Assembly: GCA_022791575.1 (NCBI GenBank)
Contig: JAAVZI010000053.1
Location: forward strand, 1-46,038
DNA from: Lachnospiraceae bacterium
GTDB lineage: Bacteria; Bacillota; Clostridia; Lachnospirales; Lachnospiraceae
Length of the DNA: 46,038 nt
Direction of reading: 5' to 3'
The position numbers and the translations under genes were made by a program. This document shows positions 36,965 to 45,243 of the stretch, piece by piece (the stretch's first letter is position 1; every line of letters begins with the position of its first letter). Below the pieces are notes generated by a model. That model did no database searches, had not been told where the DNA came from, and was given only the letters and a program-made list of their open reading frames with translations.

Positions 36965-37002
36965 CCCTTATTCCTCCCGTCAAAATAATTTAGAACTTTA
37001 AT

Positions 37003-38052
37003 TTAACTTAGTTGACGTGATATTTTACGGCATATTCCAAAAATATCAGGATTAAACTTCACTCCTGCTTCTTTATCCATAGTATCAAGAATTTCTTCCC
37101 TAGTATATCCTTCTTCTCCAGCCAGGGTAGAATACCGGTCCATCATGGATACAATCTGTGCCGCCAGCGGAATCTCATCTTTAGAAAGCTGTTCCGGATA
37201 TCCGCTTCCGTCCCAGTTTTCATGATGATAACGCACGATATCAATAGAAGTACTGATAAAATCATTATAATCATTATTAGCATAAAGAGCATCCAGAAAT
37301 TCTGCTCCCAAGTTTGTATGATTCTGTATAATCAGTATATCCTCTTCCGTCAGCTCCTTCTTTAATAGAATTTCTTTGGGAATCCCGATATTCCCAATAT
37401 CACATAGAGGTGCTGCAATCTCTATCGTATCTACAAAGGTATCTGAAATGCTACCTTCAAACAATGGAGATAGCTGCATAGCCTGAGCCAGAACCCGGCA
37501 GTTATGGCTCAAACGCTCCATATGCTCTTTTTTATAGTGAGAATTCTGTGCCGCCACATTAGCCAGTACATTCAAAACATTCTTCTTTTCCTGCTCCATC
37601 TGCTTTAACTGTTCGCTAACGGATACCTGAAGGCGACGATTGGTCTCCATTAGTTCTCTTTTCATCACATGAAGGCGAAGGTGGACACCAACGCGTGCCT
37701 GCACAATTTCAGGAATAAAGGGTTTGGTAATATAATCCTCTCCTCCTAGAACAAATCCTTCCACTATATCTTCTGTATCGTCAAATGCTGATATAAAAAT
37801 AACAGGAATATTTTTCAAATCCTCATCTTCTTTTAATCGTCTGCAAAGATCATAACCATCCATTCCCGGCATGGAAATATCCGTAATAAGAAGATTCGGG
37901 GGAGCCTCTTTCATAATCTCCAGCGCCTGCTGGCCGCTTTCCGCCAAAATCGGCTGACAGCCCATGCTGCTAATAATTTCTTCCAGTACCAGACGGTTCG
38001 TCTCCACATCATCTACTATAAGAATTTTTTCCTTTTCTAATCCTTTATACAT
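37003..38052 (-). CDS. Response regulator with divergent HD-GYP domain
   Basis: The 349-residue protein has a receiver (LITDISMPGMDG, Lys in ITKPF), a coiled coil and an HD-GYP-type domain. The GYP part is intact (YHHENWDGSGYPEQL). The metal-binding HD pair, however, reads CDIGN (Cys217-Asp218, with Asn221 replacing the usual Lys), and the VxDxYDALxxxRxY element reads SMMDRYSTLAGEEGY. Loss of the His suggests reduced or altered metal binding, so it may bind rather than hydrolyse c-di-GMP. It lies between cheR (38 bases downstream) and the PAS kinase (21 bases upstream), making it a candidate output of the che pathway. Confidence 0.85.
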   Translation of the reverse strand: MYKGLEKEKILIVDDVETNRLVLEEIISSMGCQPILAESGQQALEIMKEAPPNLLITDISMPGMDGYDLCRRLKEDEDLKNIPVIFISAFDDTEDIVEGFVLGGEDYITKPFIPEIVQARVGVHLRLHVMKRELMETNRRLQVSVSEQLKQMEQEKKNVLNVLANVAAQNSHYKKEHMERLSHNCRVLAQAMQLSPLFEGSISDTFVDTIEIAAPLCDIGNIGIPKEILLKKELTEEDILIIQNHTNLGAEFLDALYANNDYNDFISTSIDIVRYHHENWDGSGYPEQLSKDEIPLAAQIVSMMDRYSTLAGEEGYTREEILDTMDKEAGVKFNPDIFGICRKISRQLS

Positions 38053-38073
38053 ACGCCTTTCCCTCTTCCAACC

Positions 38074-39507
38074 TTATAAAAACTGATTTAGTTCCTCAAA
38101 TTCTGTAGTTATCTTTTCATAGTTTTCCTTCTGAATCGCCATCTTCAGTTTCAAAACCACACGCTTCACTTCATGCGGAGCTTCTTCGGTCAGCTGTCTG
38201 ACGGTCTCCATAAACATTTCTGCCTTTTCCCAGTTTTCCATTTCTACACAAAGAATCAACTTTGACAGAACTTTTTTTAGATTCTCCTTATTTTCTGGAG
38301 TGCCATAGGTTCGAATATCTTTCTGATCCTCTTCCCCGTCTTTGGCCATATCTGTTAAAGAAACAATCATAGAGGAAGCTTTATTTCCATCCTCTGATAC
38401 CGGAATCTCCTCATCTTCTCCGCAGACGCCTGCCCAGATGGAGAATGAGAAGGTACTGCCCTTATTGGCTTCACTTTCTACTTCGATCTTACCACCCATC
38501 AATTCTACCAACTGTTTACAAATGTTCAGACCCAAGCCGGTTCCGCCATATTTTCTGGAAATAGACGCATCCACCTGTGAAAAGCTCTGAAACAGTTTAT
38601 CTTTATCTGCTTTATCAATTCCAACACCAGAATCCTTTACAATAAAGAATAATTCAATGCGGTCATTCACGCGGGCAGTCTTAACTACCTCGACTGTAAT
38701 CTTTCCAAAAGAAGTAAACTTCTGTGCATTCGACAAAAGATTATTTAAGATCTGTACAATACGCAGCTCATCTGCGACAATATGTTCCGGAATCTGAGGG
38801 GAAACCGTCATAAAGAATTCCAGTCCCTTTTCCGTAATTTTATTTATGTGGTTGGATTTTACATAATCCAGCATATTTCTGAAATTGAACTTCCGCGGTT
38901 CTAAGACAAACTTTCCTGCCTCCAGTTTGGAGAAATCCAGAATATTATTAATAATCTTATTCATATCCCCACAGCAGCGTTCAATCAATCGGAGAGGCTT
39001 TAAGGTCGGTTCATCCGTCACTGTTTCCAACAATTCCCTAACATTTCCTAAGATGCCGTTTACCGGGGTTCGCAGCTCATGTGTCACATTAGCAACAAAT
39101 TCAGACTTTACCTTCATTGCCTCCTGTGCTTCCTGCCTTACCTTCTCAATCTCCTTACTGAGATACTGTTTCTCCAGTATATCATTGGCCATACAGATAT
39201 ACATATCCAAAACAACTTCGCTGCTCATGATTCTTGCTTCTACCGGAAAACAGGTGAGATTTTTACGGTATGCTATTATATTCTGCTGCGCGTAGCCAAA
39301 TGGATATTCCGTCTCCAGACCCTCCTCTGACATCTTAAATTCATTGGGAAAGATATCACAGATATTTTTCTGGCATAAATCCCTGCCATATCCCAGCTTC
39401 ATTCTTGCCATACTGTTTGCATAGGAGATCTTTCCCATCCCATCAAACATAAGAATCATCTCTAACGCATCCTCTACCGGAAATGCCTGCGTCTTATTCT
39501 GTTCCAT
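38074..39507 (-). CDS. Cytoplasmic PAS-type sensor histidine kinase
   Basis: About 477 residues without membrane helices. A PAS-like N-terminal region (LEMILMFDGMGKISYANSMARMKLGYG) is followed by HisKA (VTHELRTPVNG, His143) and a HATPase (NLLSNAQKFT, DSGVGI, GGTGLGLNICKQL). A polar linker leads to a ~70-residue helical tail that resembles the C-terminus of the 7TM hybrid kinase. It has no receiver. AGGAGG precedes the ATG at 39507; the open frame extends 13 codons further without a site. It is flanked on both sides by REC-HD-GYP genes, its likely phosphorylation targets. Confidence 0.9.
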   Translation of the reverse strand: MEQNKTQAFPVEDALEMILMFDGMGKISYANSMARMKLGYGRDLCQKNICDIFPNEFKMSEEGLETEYPFGYAQQNIIAYRKNLTCFPVEARIMSSEVVLDMYICMANDILEKQYLSKEIEKVRQEAQEAMKVKSEFVANVTHELRTPVNGILGNVRELLETVTDEPTLKPLRLIERCCGDMNKIINNILDFSKLEAGKFVLEPRKFNFRNMLDYVKSNHINKITEKGLEFFMTVSPQIPEHIVADELRIVQILNNLLSNAQKFTSFGKITVEVVKTARVNDRIELFFIVKDSGVGIDKADKDKLFQSFSQVDASISRKYGGTGLGLNICKQLVELMGGKIEVESEANKGSTFSFSIWAGVCGEDEEIPVSEDGNKASSMIVSLTDMAKDGEEDQKDIRTYGTPENKENLKKVLSKLILCVEMENWEKAEMFMETVRQLTEEAPHEVKRVVLKLKMAIQKENYEKITTEFEELNQFL

Positions 39508-39540
39508 AAAATTCCTCCTAGAACCATATCTAAAGCAGAA

Positions 39541-39568
39541 CAACAAAAAATATTACTATTTTTTGTTG
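39541..39568 (-). other. AT-rich hairpin in the gap before the PAS kinase gene
   Basis: CAACAAAAAA and its exact complement TTTTTTGTTG are separated by 8 bases. It lies in the only gap of more than 60 bases within the che run and could modulate read-through or RNA stability. The stem has few G-C pairs, so a terminator is not strongly supported. Confidence 0.4.
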
Positions 39569-39617
39569 CCTGCCCTTGTTAACTATATTCCATACTTACC
39601 TTTTTCTATTCCTGATC

Positions 39618-40715
39618 TTAGGAAAACTCAAACATCTTAATCACTTCCACAATGTTGAAGAAATCCACTTTAGCAAGTGCAAAACATTCCAATACATCAG
39701 GTGAAAATTGTCCGCATTCACCATTCATAATCATATCGTATGCAATATTATTGGCAAATGCACTCTTATAAACTCTTGGACTTACCAAAGCATCATAAAC
39801 ATCTGCAACTGCAACCACCTGTGCACAGATCGGAATCTCATCACCTACCAGATGATCTGGATATCCTCGGCCATCCCATCGTTCATGATGATGACGCACG
39901 ATGTTATAACTATACTGATAAAATTCACTGGACTTATCCTTGTAGGATTGCTCCAGAATATCACATCCTATCGTTGTATGCGTCTTCATAATCTCAAATT
40001 CTTCTTCTGTCAGCCGTCCCGGCTTCAGCAATATGGCATCTGGAATACCGATTTTCCCAATATCGTGAAGGGCGGAAGCTCTGCAGATCTCATCCATCTG
40101 AGTTTCTGTAATACCGTATTTGGGAAAATACTGCATAAGATATTTGAGCATAATTCTTGTGAAATACTTAATCCGCCTCGTATGCTCTCCTGTCTCAGCG
40201 CTTCTGAATTCTACTATAGAACTAAGCGCTTCCAGCATATATTCGCTGCTCTTGCGAATCTCCTTCTCCTGTGCCCTGATTGCTTTCTCCTGTGCTTTCA
40301 GGCGCCTCTCCATCTCATGCTTGTTCTGATACAATTCTATAATGTTCTTGCTTCTTCTCTTAACAATATGAGGATAAAATGGCTTATGCATTACATCTGC
40401 AACGCCCAGAGAATAAGCCTGGAACTCACTGTCCAACACGTCCTCACTAGTAATCATTATGACAGGAATCTTCTCCGAAAGTCCACGTTCCTTCATATAT
40501 TCCAGCACCTGAAAACCATCCATAACAGGCATTACCAGATCCAGCATAACCAATACCAGCTCACGGTTATCTTCATTTTCAATCTGTGCAATGGCTTCCT
40601 GTCCGTTGGCTGCTTCAATCAGCTCATACTGCTCCCAGTCGTCCCGGAACATTTCTACGAGTATCTTTCTGTTTACTTCTTCGTCGTCAACAATTAAAAT
40701 ATGCTGTTTATTCAT
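39618..40715 (-). CDS. Response regulator with intact HD-GYP domain
   Basis: The 365-residue protein has a receiver with the acceptor Asp in VMLDLVMPVMDG and the Lys in HKPFYPH. A coiled coil (MERRLKAQEKAIRAQEKEIRK) links it to a complete HD-GYP domain: GEHTRRIKYFT, ALHDIGKIGIPDAI, HHERWDGRGYPDHL and ADVYDALVSPRVY. The retained HD and GYP motifs predict c-di-GMP phosphodiesterase activity controlled by phosphorylation. The ATG at 40715 has GGGAG 7 bases upstream; an in-frame TTG at 40727 is less likely. It is the first gene of the che run, directly behind the promoter and structured leader. Confidence 0.92.
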   Translation of the reverse strand: MNKQHILIVDDEEVNRKILVEMFRDDWEQYELIEAANGQEAIAQIENEDNRELVLVMLDLVMPVMDGFQVLEYMKERGLSEKIPVIMITSEDVLDSEFQAYSLGVADVMHKPFYPHIVKRRSKNIIELYQNKHEMERRLKAQEKAIRAQEKEIRKSSEYMLEALSSIVEFRSAETGEHTRRIKYFTRIMLKYLMQYFPKYGITETQMDEICRASALHDIGKIGIPDAILLKPGRLTEEEFEIMKTHTTIGCDILEQSYKDKSSEFYQYSYNIVRHHHERWDGRGYPDHLVGDEIPICAQVVAVADVYDALVSPRVYKSAFANNIAYDMIMNGECGQFSPDVLECFALAKVDFFNIVEVIKMFEFS

Positions 40716-40828
40716 GCTTTCTCCCAATCATCCTTTATGTATTATTTTACTGTTAACTATGCTGCCAGCCGCTTGGTAGGCTCTTATTAATAGCGAACTA
40801 TCCGGCTCTTTCGCTTCTCCGCCACTAT
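40716..40828 (-). promoter_or_regulatory. Structured 5' leader of the che run
   Basis: The predicted start at about 40828 leaves a ~110-base leader. It contains AGCGAA/TTCGCT (40792-40815), whose loop holds AGCCGG, and AGCC/GGCT (40767-40782). The first loop can also pair with CGGCT of the second arm, giving a possible pseudoknot, and CTAT/ATAG closes the whole. It does not match the c-di-GMP-I or II riboswitch cores that I know. Function unknown. Confidence 0.45.
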
Positions 40829-40834
40829 AGACTT

Positions 40835-40863
40835 ATTCTAACATAACCACCAGGGTAAGTCAA
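40835..40863 (-). promoter_or_regulatory. Promoter of the che run
   Basis: TTGACT (40858-40863), a 17-base spacer and TAGAAT (40835-40840) on the minus strand, 120 bases before the first coding gene. No equally good promoter was noticed inside the 13-kb run. Confidence 0.8.
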
Positions 40864-40935
40864 GTTACCTCAAACATATTTTTTATTTGGACATTAACAT
40901 TATTTATATATGTTCTATTTCTATATTTCATTTAC

Positions 40936-42339
40936 TTAAAATCCTAATAAATGAAATCTGCGCTCACGATTCGTCAATAAGGACACATAGCCGCTGATTC
41001 TGATTCTGTCCTCCTTTCTGCGGTCCATGATCTTTCTTAATATTAGTAGTGCCTTTTGATACCTGAGATCGTCGGTATGCTCCATAAATTCCTCTACCAG
41101 CTTCTCATCTGCATAACGACAATTCCATACTTCTTGCAGCTCCAACAGAATCTCAGCCAGATAAGATTCTATATCAATAGACCTGGCCTCCTCATCTCTG
41201 GTCTCCTCATACATTTGTTTCCATTCTTTCAGACTCATTTCCATACCTTTAGACAAAGCAAGCTCTTTGTCTCCCCGAAATTCCAAAAATTCATCTTCAC
41301 ACTTCCGCATGAGCATCCAATATAGCAGCATACCGCTTCTTACATTCCGCTCTTTTGAAGGCTTAGCATTTACCGAATCGTTCTCTGGCTGTTCTTTGAT
41401 GTTTTCACACTCCGAACGGCTATCCTGATATCCACATCCTGAAATTTCTAAAGAAAACCATACATTCCAGAACTCTTCTTTAGCCGCCCAGCCATAGGCA
41501 GCCACTATACAAGCCGGAAATTCATAGAGTGAAATCTCTGCCAGAGTCCCAAACTCATTCTTCTGCCCGGCCAGCTGCTCTCTTTCGGCCAGATTCAATT
41601 CCACCAAATTCTTTATAAATGCTTTGACTTTGTTATGCTCTTCTCTTTGAAGAAGCCCTTGAAACAGCTCATAGGCATAATAGATTCTCTGTATCGGTGC
41701 TGCCTGCTTAATCTCCTGTTTCCCCCCGTGAAACACATCCTTTGGTTTCACAACCGAATCAACCTGACTGATCCAGCACGACAGGATCTGTTCTCTGCGT
41801 TCCTCTCCATAATGCACTGGAAACTGCTCAACTACATTTTGACCTGAAATGGTTCCGTATTTCTTTTCTGATTTGAAAAAAAGCAGCATCTGCCACAAAT
41901 TCACACGGTTAGGGAAAGATAGTTTTGCTCCGGTTGTCTGTTCAATAATAACGGCATATCCCGTAATATCACACACCTTATCTTCGTACATAAGATAACA
42001 GGTTTCTTCTGAATATACTTCCTGCAGCACCATGATCAGACTCATCGCCAGCTCAAATTCACCTAATCCGCTGTCCGCTGCCTCTAATTCACAAGTATTC
42101 TCATTGTAAATAGATACCTGCCTTCTCTTTTGTTCGAAAATAGAATAATCAAATCTGACAATTCCTTCCTCATCTGGCTTCGGTTCTGAAACTACCGTAA
42201 TCGTCTTTTCGCCAATTTCCATCTCCTTCAGCTTTCGGATTCCGCATAATTGAAGAAGCTGCAGTATATGAAGGTTCAGTTCCTCCTTCTTCTCTTCTGG
42301 TACACTAAGATTTCCTGCTATCCAATATTCATGTTTCAT
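40936..42339 (-). CDS. Unknown 467-residue cytoplasmic protein
   Basis: I do not recognise a family. The protein is soluble and Glu/Lys-rich, with no signal peptide or membrane helix. The first ~150 residues look beta-rich and may form a small domain (EIGEKTITVVSEPKPDEEGIVRFDYS, then ETCYLMYEDKVCDITGYAVI). The remainder is mostly helical and includes WQMLLFFKSEKKYG, aromatic-rich YYAYELFQGLL and a charged middle section (about 315-335) that may be a linker. It is upstream of, and on the same strand as, the che run but that run has its own promoter. Its own promoter is bracketed by an inverted repeat, and an XRE regulator is encoded just upstream, which suggests tight control. Confidence 0.8.
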   Translation of the reverse strand: MKHEYWIAGNLSVPEEKKEELNLHILQLLQLCGIRKLKEMEIGEKTITVVSEPKPDEEGIVRFDYSIFEQKRRQVSIYNENTCELEAADSGLGEFELAMSLIMVLQEVYSEETCYLMYEDKVCDITGYAVIIEQTTGAKLSFPNRVNLWQMLLFFKSEKKYGTISGQNVVEQFPVHYGEERREQILSCWISQVDSVVKPKDVFHGGKQEIKQAAPIQRIYYAYELFQGLLQREEHNKVKAFIKNLVELNLAEREQLAGQKNEFGTLAEISLYEFPACIVAAYGWAAKEEFWNVWFSLEISGCGYQDSRSECENIKEQPENDSVNAKPSKERNVRSGMLLYWMLMRKCEDEFLEFRGDKELALSKGMEMSLKEWKQMYEETRDEEARSIDIESYLAEILLELQEVWNCRYADEKLVEEFMEHTDDLRYQKALLILRKIMDRRKEDRIRISGYVSLLTNRERRFHLLGF

Positions 42340-42379
42340 AGACTTATCTAACCTTTCTTCTTATCGTTTACTACTAGTA

Positions 42380-42407
42380 ATAATACCCTTAAAACTATCT
42401 GTGTCAA
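42380..42407 (-). promoter_or_regulatory. Promoter of the unknown 467-residue gene
   Basis: Consensus TTGACA (42402-42407), a 16-base spacer and TATTAT (42380-42385) on the minus strand. It is embedded in the inverted repeat 42384-42423. Confidence 0.7.
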
Positions 42408-42423
42408 GACAATTTTAAGGGTA
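42384..42423. promoter_or_regulatory. Perfect inverted repeat bracketing a -35 element
   Basis: TACCCTTAAAA (42384-42394) and its exact complement TTTTAAGGGTA (42413-42423) are 18 bases apart, with the -35 TTGACA between them. Bound protein would occlude the promoter. The adjacent XRE gene is a candidate regulator, inferred only from proximity. Confidence 0.6.
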
Positions 42424-42453
42424 CTCGCTGTCATTTGTCATTAAATTTGTAGT

Positions 42454-42774
42454 TCAATCTCTGCCAGTCCAGAGTAATAGCCACTTGAAAGCCATATGAT
42501 AGGTAAACATTCGTACATAAAAAATTCTATGATCCGACAGCTCCCGGCCGTTTCTATTCCCTACTATTATCTGGTCTATCGGCATTTGAAAAAGCTTGGA
42601 TAATGCATATAGATTATCAATAGACGGTATACTCGTACCGTTCAGCCAGTGATAGATACTCTGCACACAGGATAGATTCAAATACTGCTGAATATCTTTT
42701 ACAGATAGTTTGTGATATTCCATAATCTGACGCAGGCGTTTACCTGTGGCTTCCATATTAATTGTTGGATGCAT
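42454..42774 (-). CDS. XRE-family helix-turn-helix regulator
   Basis: The 106-residue protein has an HTH domain at about residues 8-66: GKRLRQIMEYHKLSVKDIQQYL followed by the recognition region SCVQSIYHWLNGTSIPSIDNLYALSKLF. The last ~35 residues (ELSDHRIFYVRMFTYHMAFKW) are aromatic and amphipathic and have no known effector fold. AAAGGAG lies 11 bases before the ATG. It ends 115 bases before the unknown protein gene and is a candidate for binding the inverted repeat at 42384-42423. A related family member lies 2.4 kb away, but the two are not close copies. Confidence 0.88.
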   Translation of the reverse strand: MHPTINMEATGKRLRQIMEYHKLSVKDIQQYLNLSCVQSIYHWLNGTSIPSIDNLYALSKLFQMPIDQIIVGNRNGRELSDHRIFYVRMFTYHMAFKWLLLWTGRD

Positions 42775-42908
42775 CTACAATCACTCCTTTAACCGAATCA
42801 AACAGCGCTTCTTATTCGTTCCTGTGAAAATGCGTTCCTTTGCTATTCTTAAACAATCAGTAATTACTGCAAATTTTAATGCACTATTTCCCCCTGTCGT
42901 TTACATTA

Positions 42909-42937
42909 TTATATCTCTTTTCTGCGTCTGAATCAAC
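42909..42937 (-). promoter_or_regulatory. Promoter of the first XRE regulator gene
   Basis: TTGATT (42932-42937), a 17-base spacer and consensus TATAAT (42909-42914) on the minus strand, between the subtilase stop and the regulator start. Confidence 0.75.
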
Positions 42938-42950
42938 ACATAGTTCAATT

Positions 42951-44678
42951 TCACTCAGGCAAGCTCTTTTCCAGACACAATACTCCATACCCCACCTGCG
43001 GATTCGGATACTCCGTAAACTCCGGCAGAGGCTTTGCACCTCTCCTAAGATACGCTTTTACTTTCTCTCCATATAAATACGGATCATTTCCTTTAACAAT
43101 ACCGTATTCCATTAAAAGAGCGGCAGCACCTGCCACAAAGGGCGTTGCCATAGAGGTCCCGCTCTTCACTGTATAACTGGCATTAGGGGCGGTTGACATA
43201 ATATCAACTCCCGGCGCCGCCAGATCTGGCTTTCTAATTCCCTCTTCCCCTTCAGAACCACGTCCTGAAAAATCCGCAGCCGCGCCTGTACGGGAATTAT
43301 AAGCAGAAACAGAAATAACCTTTCCTGCGGTTGATGGAACGGTCAGCGTCAGCTGTTCGGATGGATACAGGAATTCTGTCTGAGGATTCAGTGCGGCGGC
43401 TGACGGCAGCCAGAGATTATAATAGCCGGATACCACCCGGACTCCTTCCATAGCCAGCTGCCATACACCACTGTCAATATAAGTATTTCTCGGAATAAAA
43501 TCCATATATATTTCTTGTGCTGTACTGTAAGGTGTCGGTAGACCATAATAGAATAAAACTTCCGTATTACCGAATATAAAACTCTGACTACCGCTTTTTA
43601 AGAACAATTCGGCGCTTTCTCCAGAAGGTGCGATAAGACGGTATTGAAACACATCAGCATAATTCTTCCACAACTGAACATTAACGGTTGTTTCATAATT
43701 TCCTATAGCAAATGTAACCATACTAGTCTCTCCTTGTCTGATTCTTCCAGCTGTATGCCCGGCTGCCGCTCCTTCATTGCCAGTACCAATTGATATCACA
43801 TTTTTATATATGCCTGCTGCATTATCCAGATAGGTCTCCAACAGTGAGCTTCCGCTATGCGAACCATAGGAATTACCAAAACTGATGTTCACCGATATAG
43901 GCATGTTTAATTCAGATGCCTTGCGTATAGAATAATCAACCGCCTGCATAAGTTCCGACGTTCTAGGAAATGAATTGGTTCTTGGCACACCTAACTTCAC
44001 TATAATCAATGCCGCTTCTGGAGCTACCCCCCGGTATCTGCCCTGTGATACCCTGCCGTTGCCTGCTGCAATGCCTGCAACATGGGTTCCATGAGAAGAG
44101 GTATCCACACTTGGAATCCGTTCAAACGGACGTTCTTCTGCCAGAGCTTCGTTAATCTGCTCCTGACTATACTCTGTCCCAATCCGATATCCCTGCGGTG
44201 GATTGCCGTCTATGGTCTGATCCCACAGAAAAAGAATTCTGCTCGTGCCGTCCTCATTTCGAAAATCAGGATGAGTATAGTCAATCCCACTATCTAACAC
44301 CGCTATAATGACTCCTCTTCCGCGCAGACTGTTCGTTCCCTCTTGCACAGCATTTACACAAGCTGCTGTTCTGGCCTGATTTAATTCAAAATACAGACGT
44401 TTGGGTTTCTCAATGTATTCTACTTCATCAAGACTAGCCACTGTTTCAATCCATTCCTGAGGAATTGTTACAATTGCGTAGTTTCCTAACAACGGAACCA
44501 CGTGTATCCTTTCGTCTAACTGTTCCAGACGGTTAATTTCTCCATGATATTTTATGATAATATCCCAGGTATTAGTTAATTCATCAAAACCTACATTTAG
44601 ATTCTGTGATTTCTGCCGTTCACGTTCCGGGGTTCCCAAAGCGAGATTTAACAAATTTTCGATTTTTTGATTTGCCAT
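42951..44678 (-). CDS. Csp-like subtilisin-family (S8) serine protease
   Basis: The 575-residue protease has a complete triad: Asp129 in AVLDSGIDYTHPDF, His196 in SSHGTHVAG and Ser509 in SGTSMATPFVAGAAALL. The oxyanion Asn is in SIGTGNEG. A ~110-residue N-terminal prodomain-like part precedes the catalytic domain, and a ~130-residue beta-rich insertion (VTFAIGNYETTVNVQLWKNY to LWLPSAAAL) interrupts it. This layout is that of clostridial Csp proteases, which process the germination lysin precursor in spores. There is no obvious signal peptide, as in Csp proteins. GGAG lies 5 bases before the ATG. A spore role is inferred from the family, not shown here. Confidence 0.88.
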   Translation of the reverse strand: MANQKIENLLNLALGTPERERQKSQNLNVGFDELTNTWDIIIKYHGEINRLEQLDERIHVVPLLGNYAIVTIPQEWIETVASLDEVEYIEKPKRLYFELNQARTAACVNAVQEGTNSLRGRGVIIAVLDSGIDYTHPDFRNEDGTSRILFLWDQTIDGNPPQGYRIGTEYSQEQINEALAEERPFERIPSVDTSSHGTHVAGIAAGNGRVSQGRYRGVAPEAALIIVKLGVPRTNSFPRTSELMQAVDYSIRKASELNMPISVNISFGNSYGSHSGSSLLETYLDNAAGIYKNVISIGTGNEGAAAGHTAGRIRQGETSMVTFAIGNYETTVNVQLWKNYADVFQYRLIAPSGESAELFLKSGSQSFIFGNTEVLFYYGLPTPYSTAQEIYMDFIPRNTYIDSGVWQLAMEGVRVVSGYYNLWLPSAAALNPQTEFLYPSEQLTLTVPSTAGKVISVSAYNSRTGAAADFSGRGSEGEEGIRKPDLAAPGVDIMSTAPNASYTVKSGTSMATPFVAGAAALLMEYGIVKGNDPYLYGEKVKAYLRRGAKPLPEFTEYPNPQVGYGVLCLEKSLPE

Positions 44679-44770
44679 ACCTACTCCATTGTATATTCTT
44701 TCATAAAATGAATACTTTTTTACTATTTACTCTATTTTATTTCTATACTGAATCTGCAATGACAAAAATA

Positions 44771-44793
44771 AAAAACAGCCAATGGCTGTTTTT
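44771..44793 (-). terminator. Terminator after the second XRE regulator
   Basis: AAAAACAGCC and its exact complement GGCTGTTTTT are separated by 3 bases; on the minus strand TTTTTTATTTTT follows. It ends the XRE transcript ahead of the subtilase gene. Confidence 0.85.
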
Positions 44794-44829
44794 CATTTTT
44801 TTGTTGCTATCTTATGAGCGGTAATTCGT

Positions 44830-45156
44830 TTACATCTCCAAAACCAATTCATATATTTCTTTTAAGATTATTCCCAGCTTTTCCGTCTGTCTTTTATCAA
44901 ATAATTCCAAAGTACTAATCAGCTTTTTGTCATAGTTATTATTGTCTTTTCCAGTTAATATATAATCATTACTTACGTCTAGCGCCTTACTCAGACTATA
45001 CAAAACGATGGCTGAAAATCCTCTTTTTCCATTCTCTACTTCATATAAAAATTTATCTGATATGCCAGCCAGTTCTGCTAGACTTTCGCGTGTGTAACCG
45101 CGCATATTTCTTGTCAGCAGAATTCTCTCACCTGCCTTCTTGTAAAGATCCGTCAT
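44830..45156 (-). CDS. XRE-family helix-turn-helix regulator (second)
   Basis: The 108-residue protein has a classical HTH domain at about residues 6-66: AGERILLTRNMRGYTRESLAELAGISDKFLYEVENGKRGFSAIVLYSLSKALDVSNDYIL. The C-terminal ~35 residues form a charged helix. AAAGGAG precedes the ATG at 8 bases. It is divergent from agrB across a 268-base gap that contains a perfect palindrome, so autoregulation and control of agrB are plausible. The strain may use it to tie the peptide-processing gene to another signal, but this is inference. Confidence 0.9.
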   Translation of the reverse strand: MTDLYKKAGERILLTRNMRGYTRESLAELAGISDKFLYEVENGKRGFSAIVLYSLSKALDVSNDYILTGKDNNNYDKKLISTLELFDKRQTEKLGIILKEIYELVLEM

Positions 45157-45186
45157 TTTATCTGCTCCTTTCTTCAGATTTCCCTA

Positions 45187-45215
45187 ATTCTATTTCTCTC
45201 TATCGCTTCCTACAA
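45187..45215 (-). promoter_or_regulatory. Promoter of the second XRE regulator gene
   Basis: TTGTAG (45210-45215), a 17-base spacer and TAGAAT (45187-45192) on the minus strand, about 30 bases before the ATG. Confidence 0.6.
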
Positions 45216-45243
45216 GTATCTTACCATAGCTCATTTTAAGAAA

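Noticed and set aside
39708-40697. A 329-codon open frame opposite the first REC-HD-GYP gene
   Set aside because: It is antisense to a gene with clear domains, has an unnatural composition (rich in His, Cys, Asn and Ile), and has no ribosome-binding site. It is a shadow.
40716-40828. c-di-GMP riboswitch call for the che leader
   Set aside because: The conserved GCAAACC and GGGACGCAAAGC type segments of class I and the class II core are absent, so only an unspecified structured leader is reported.
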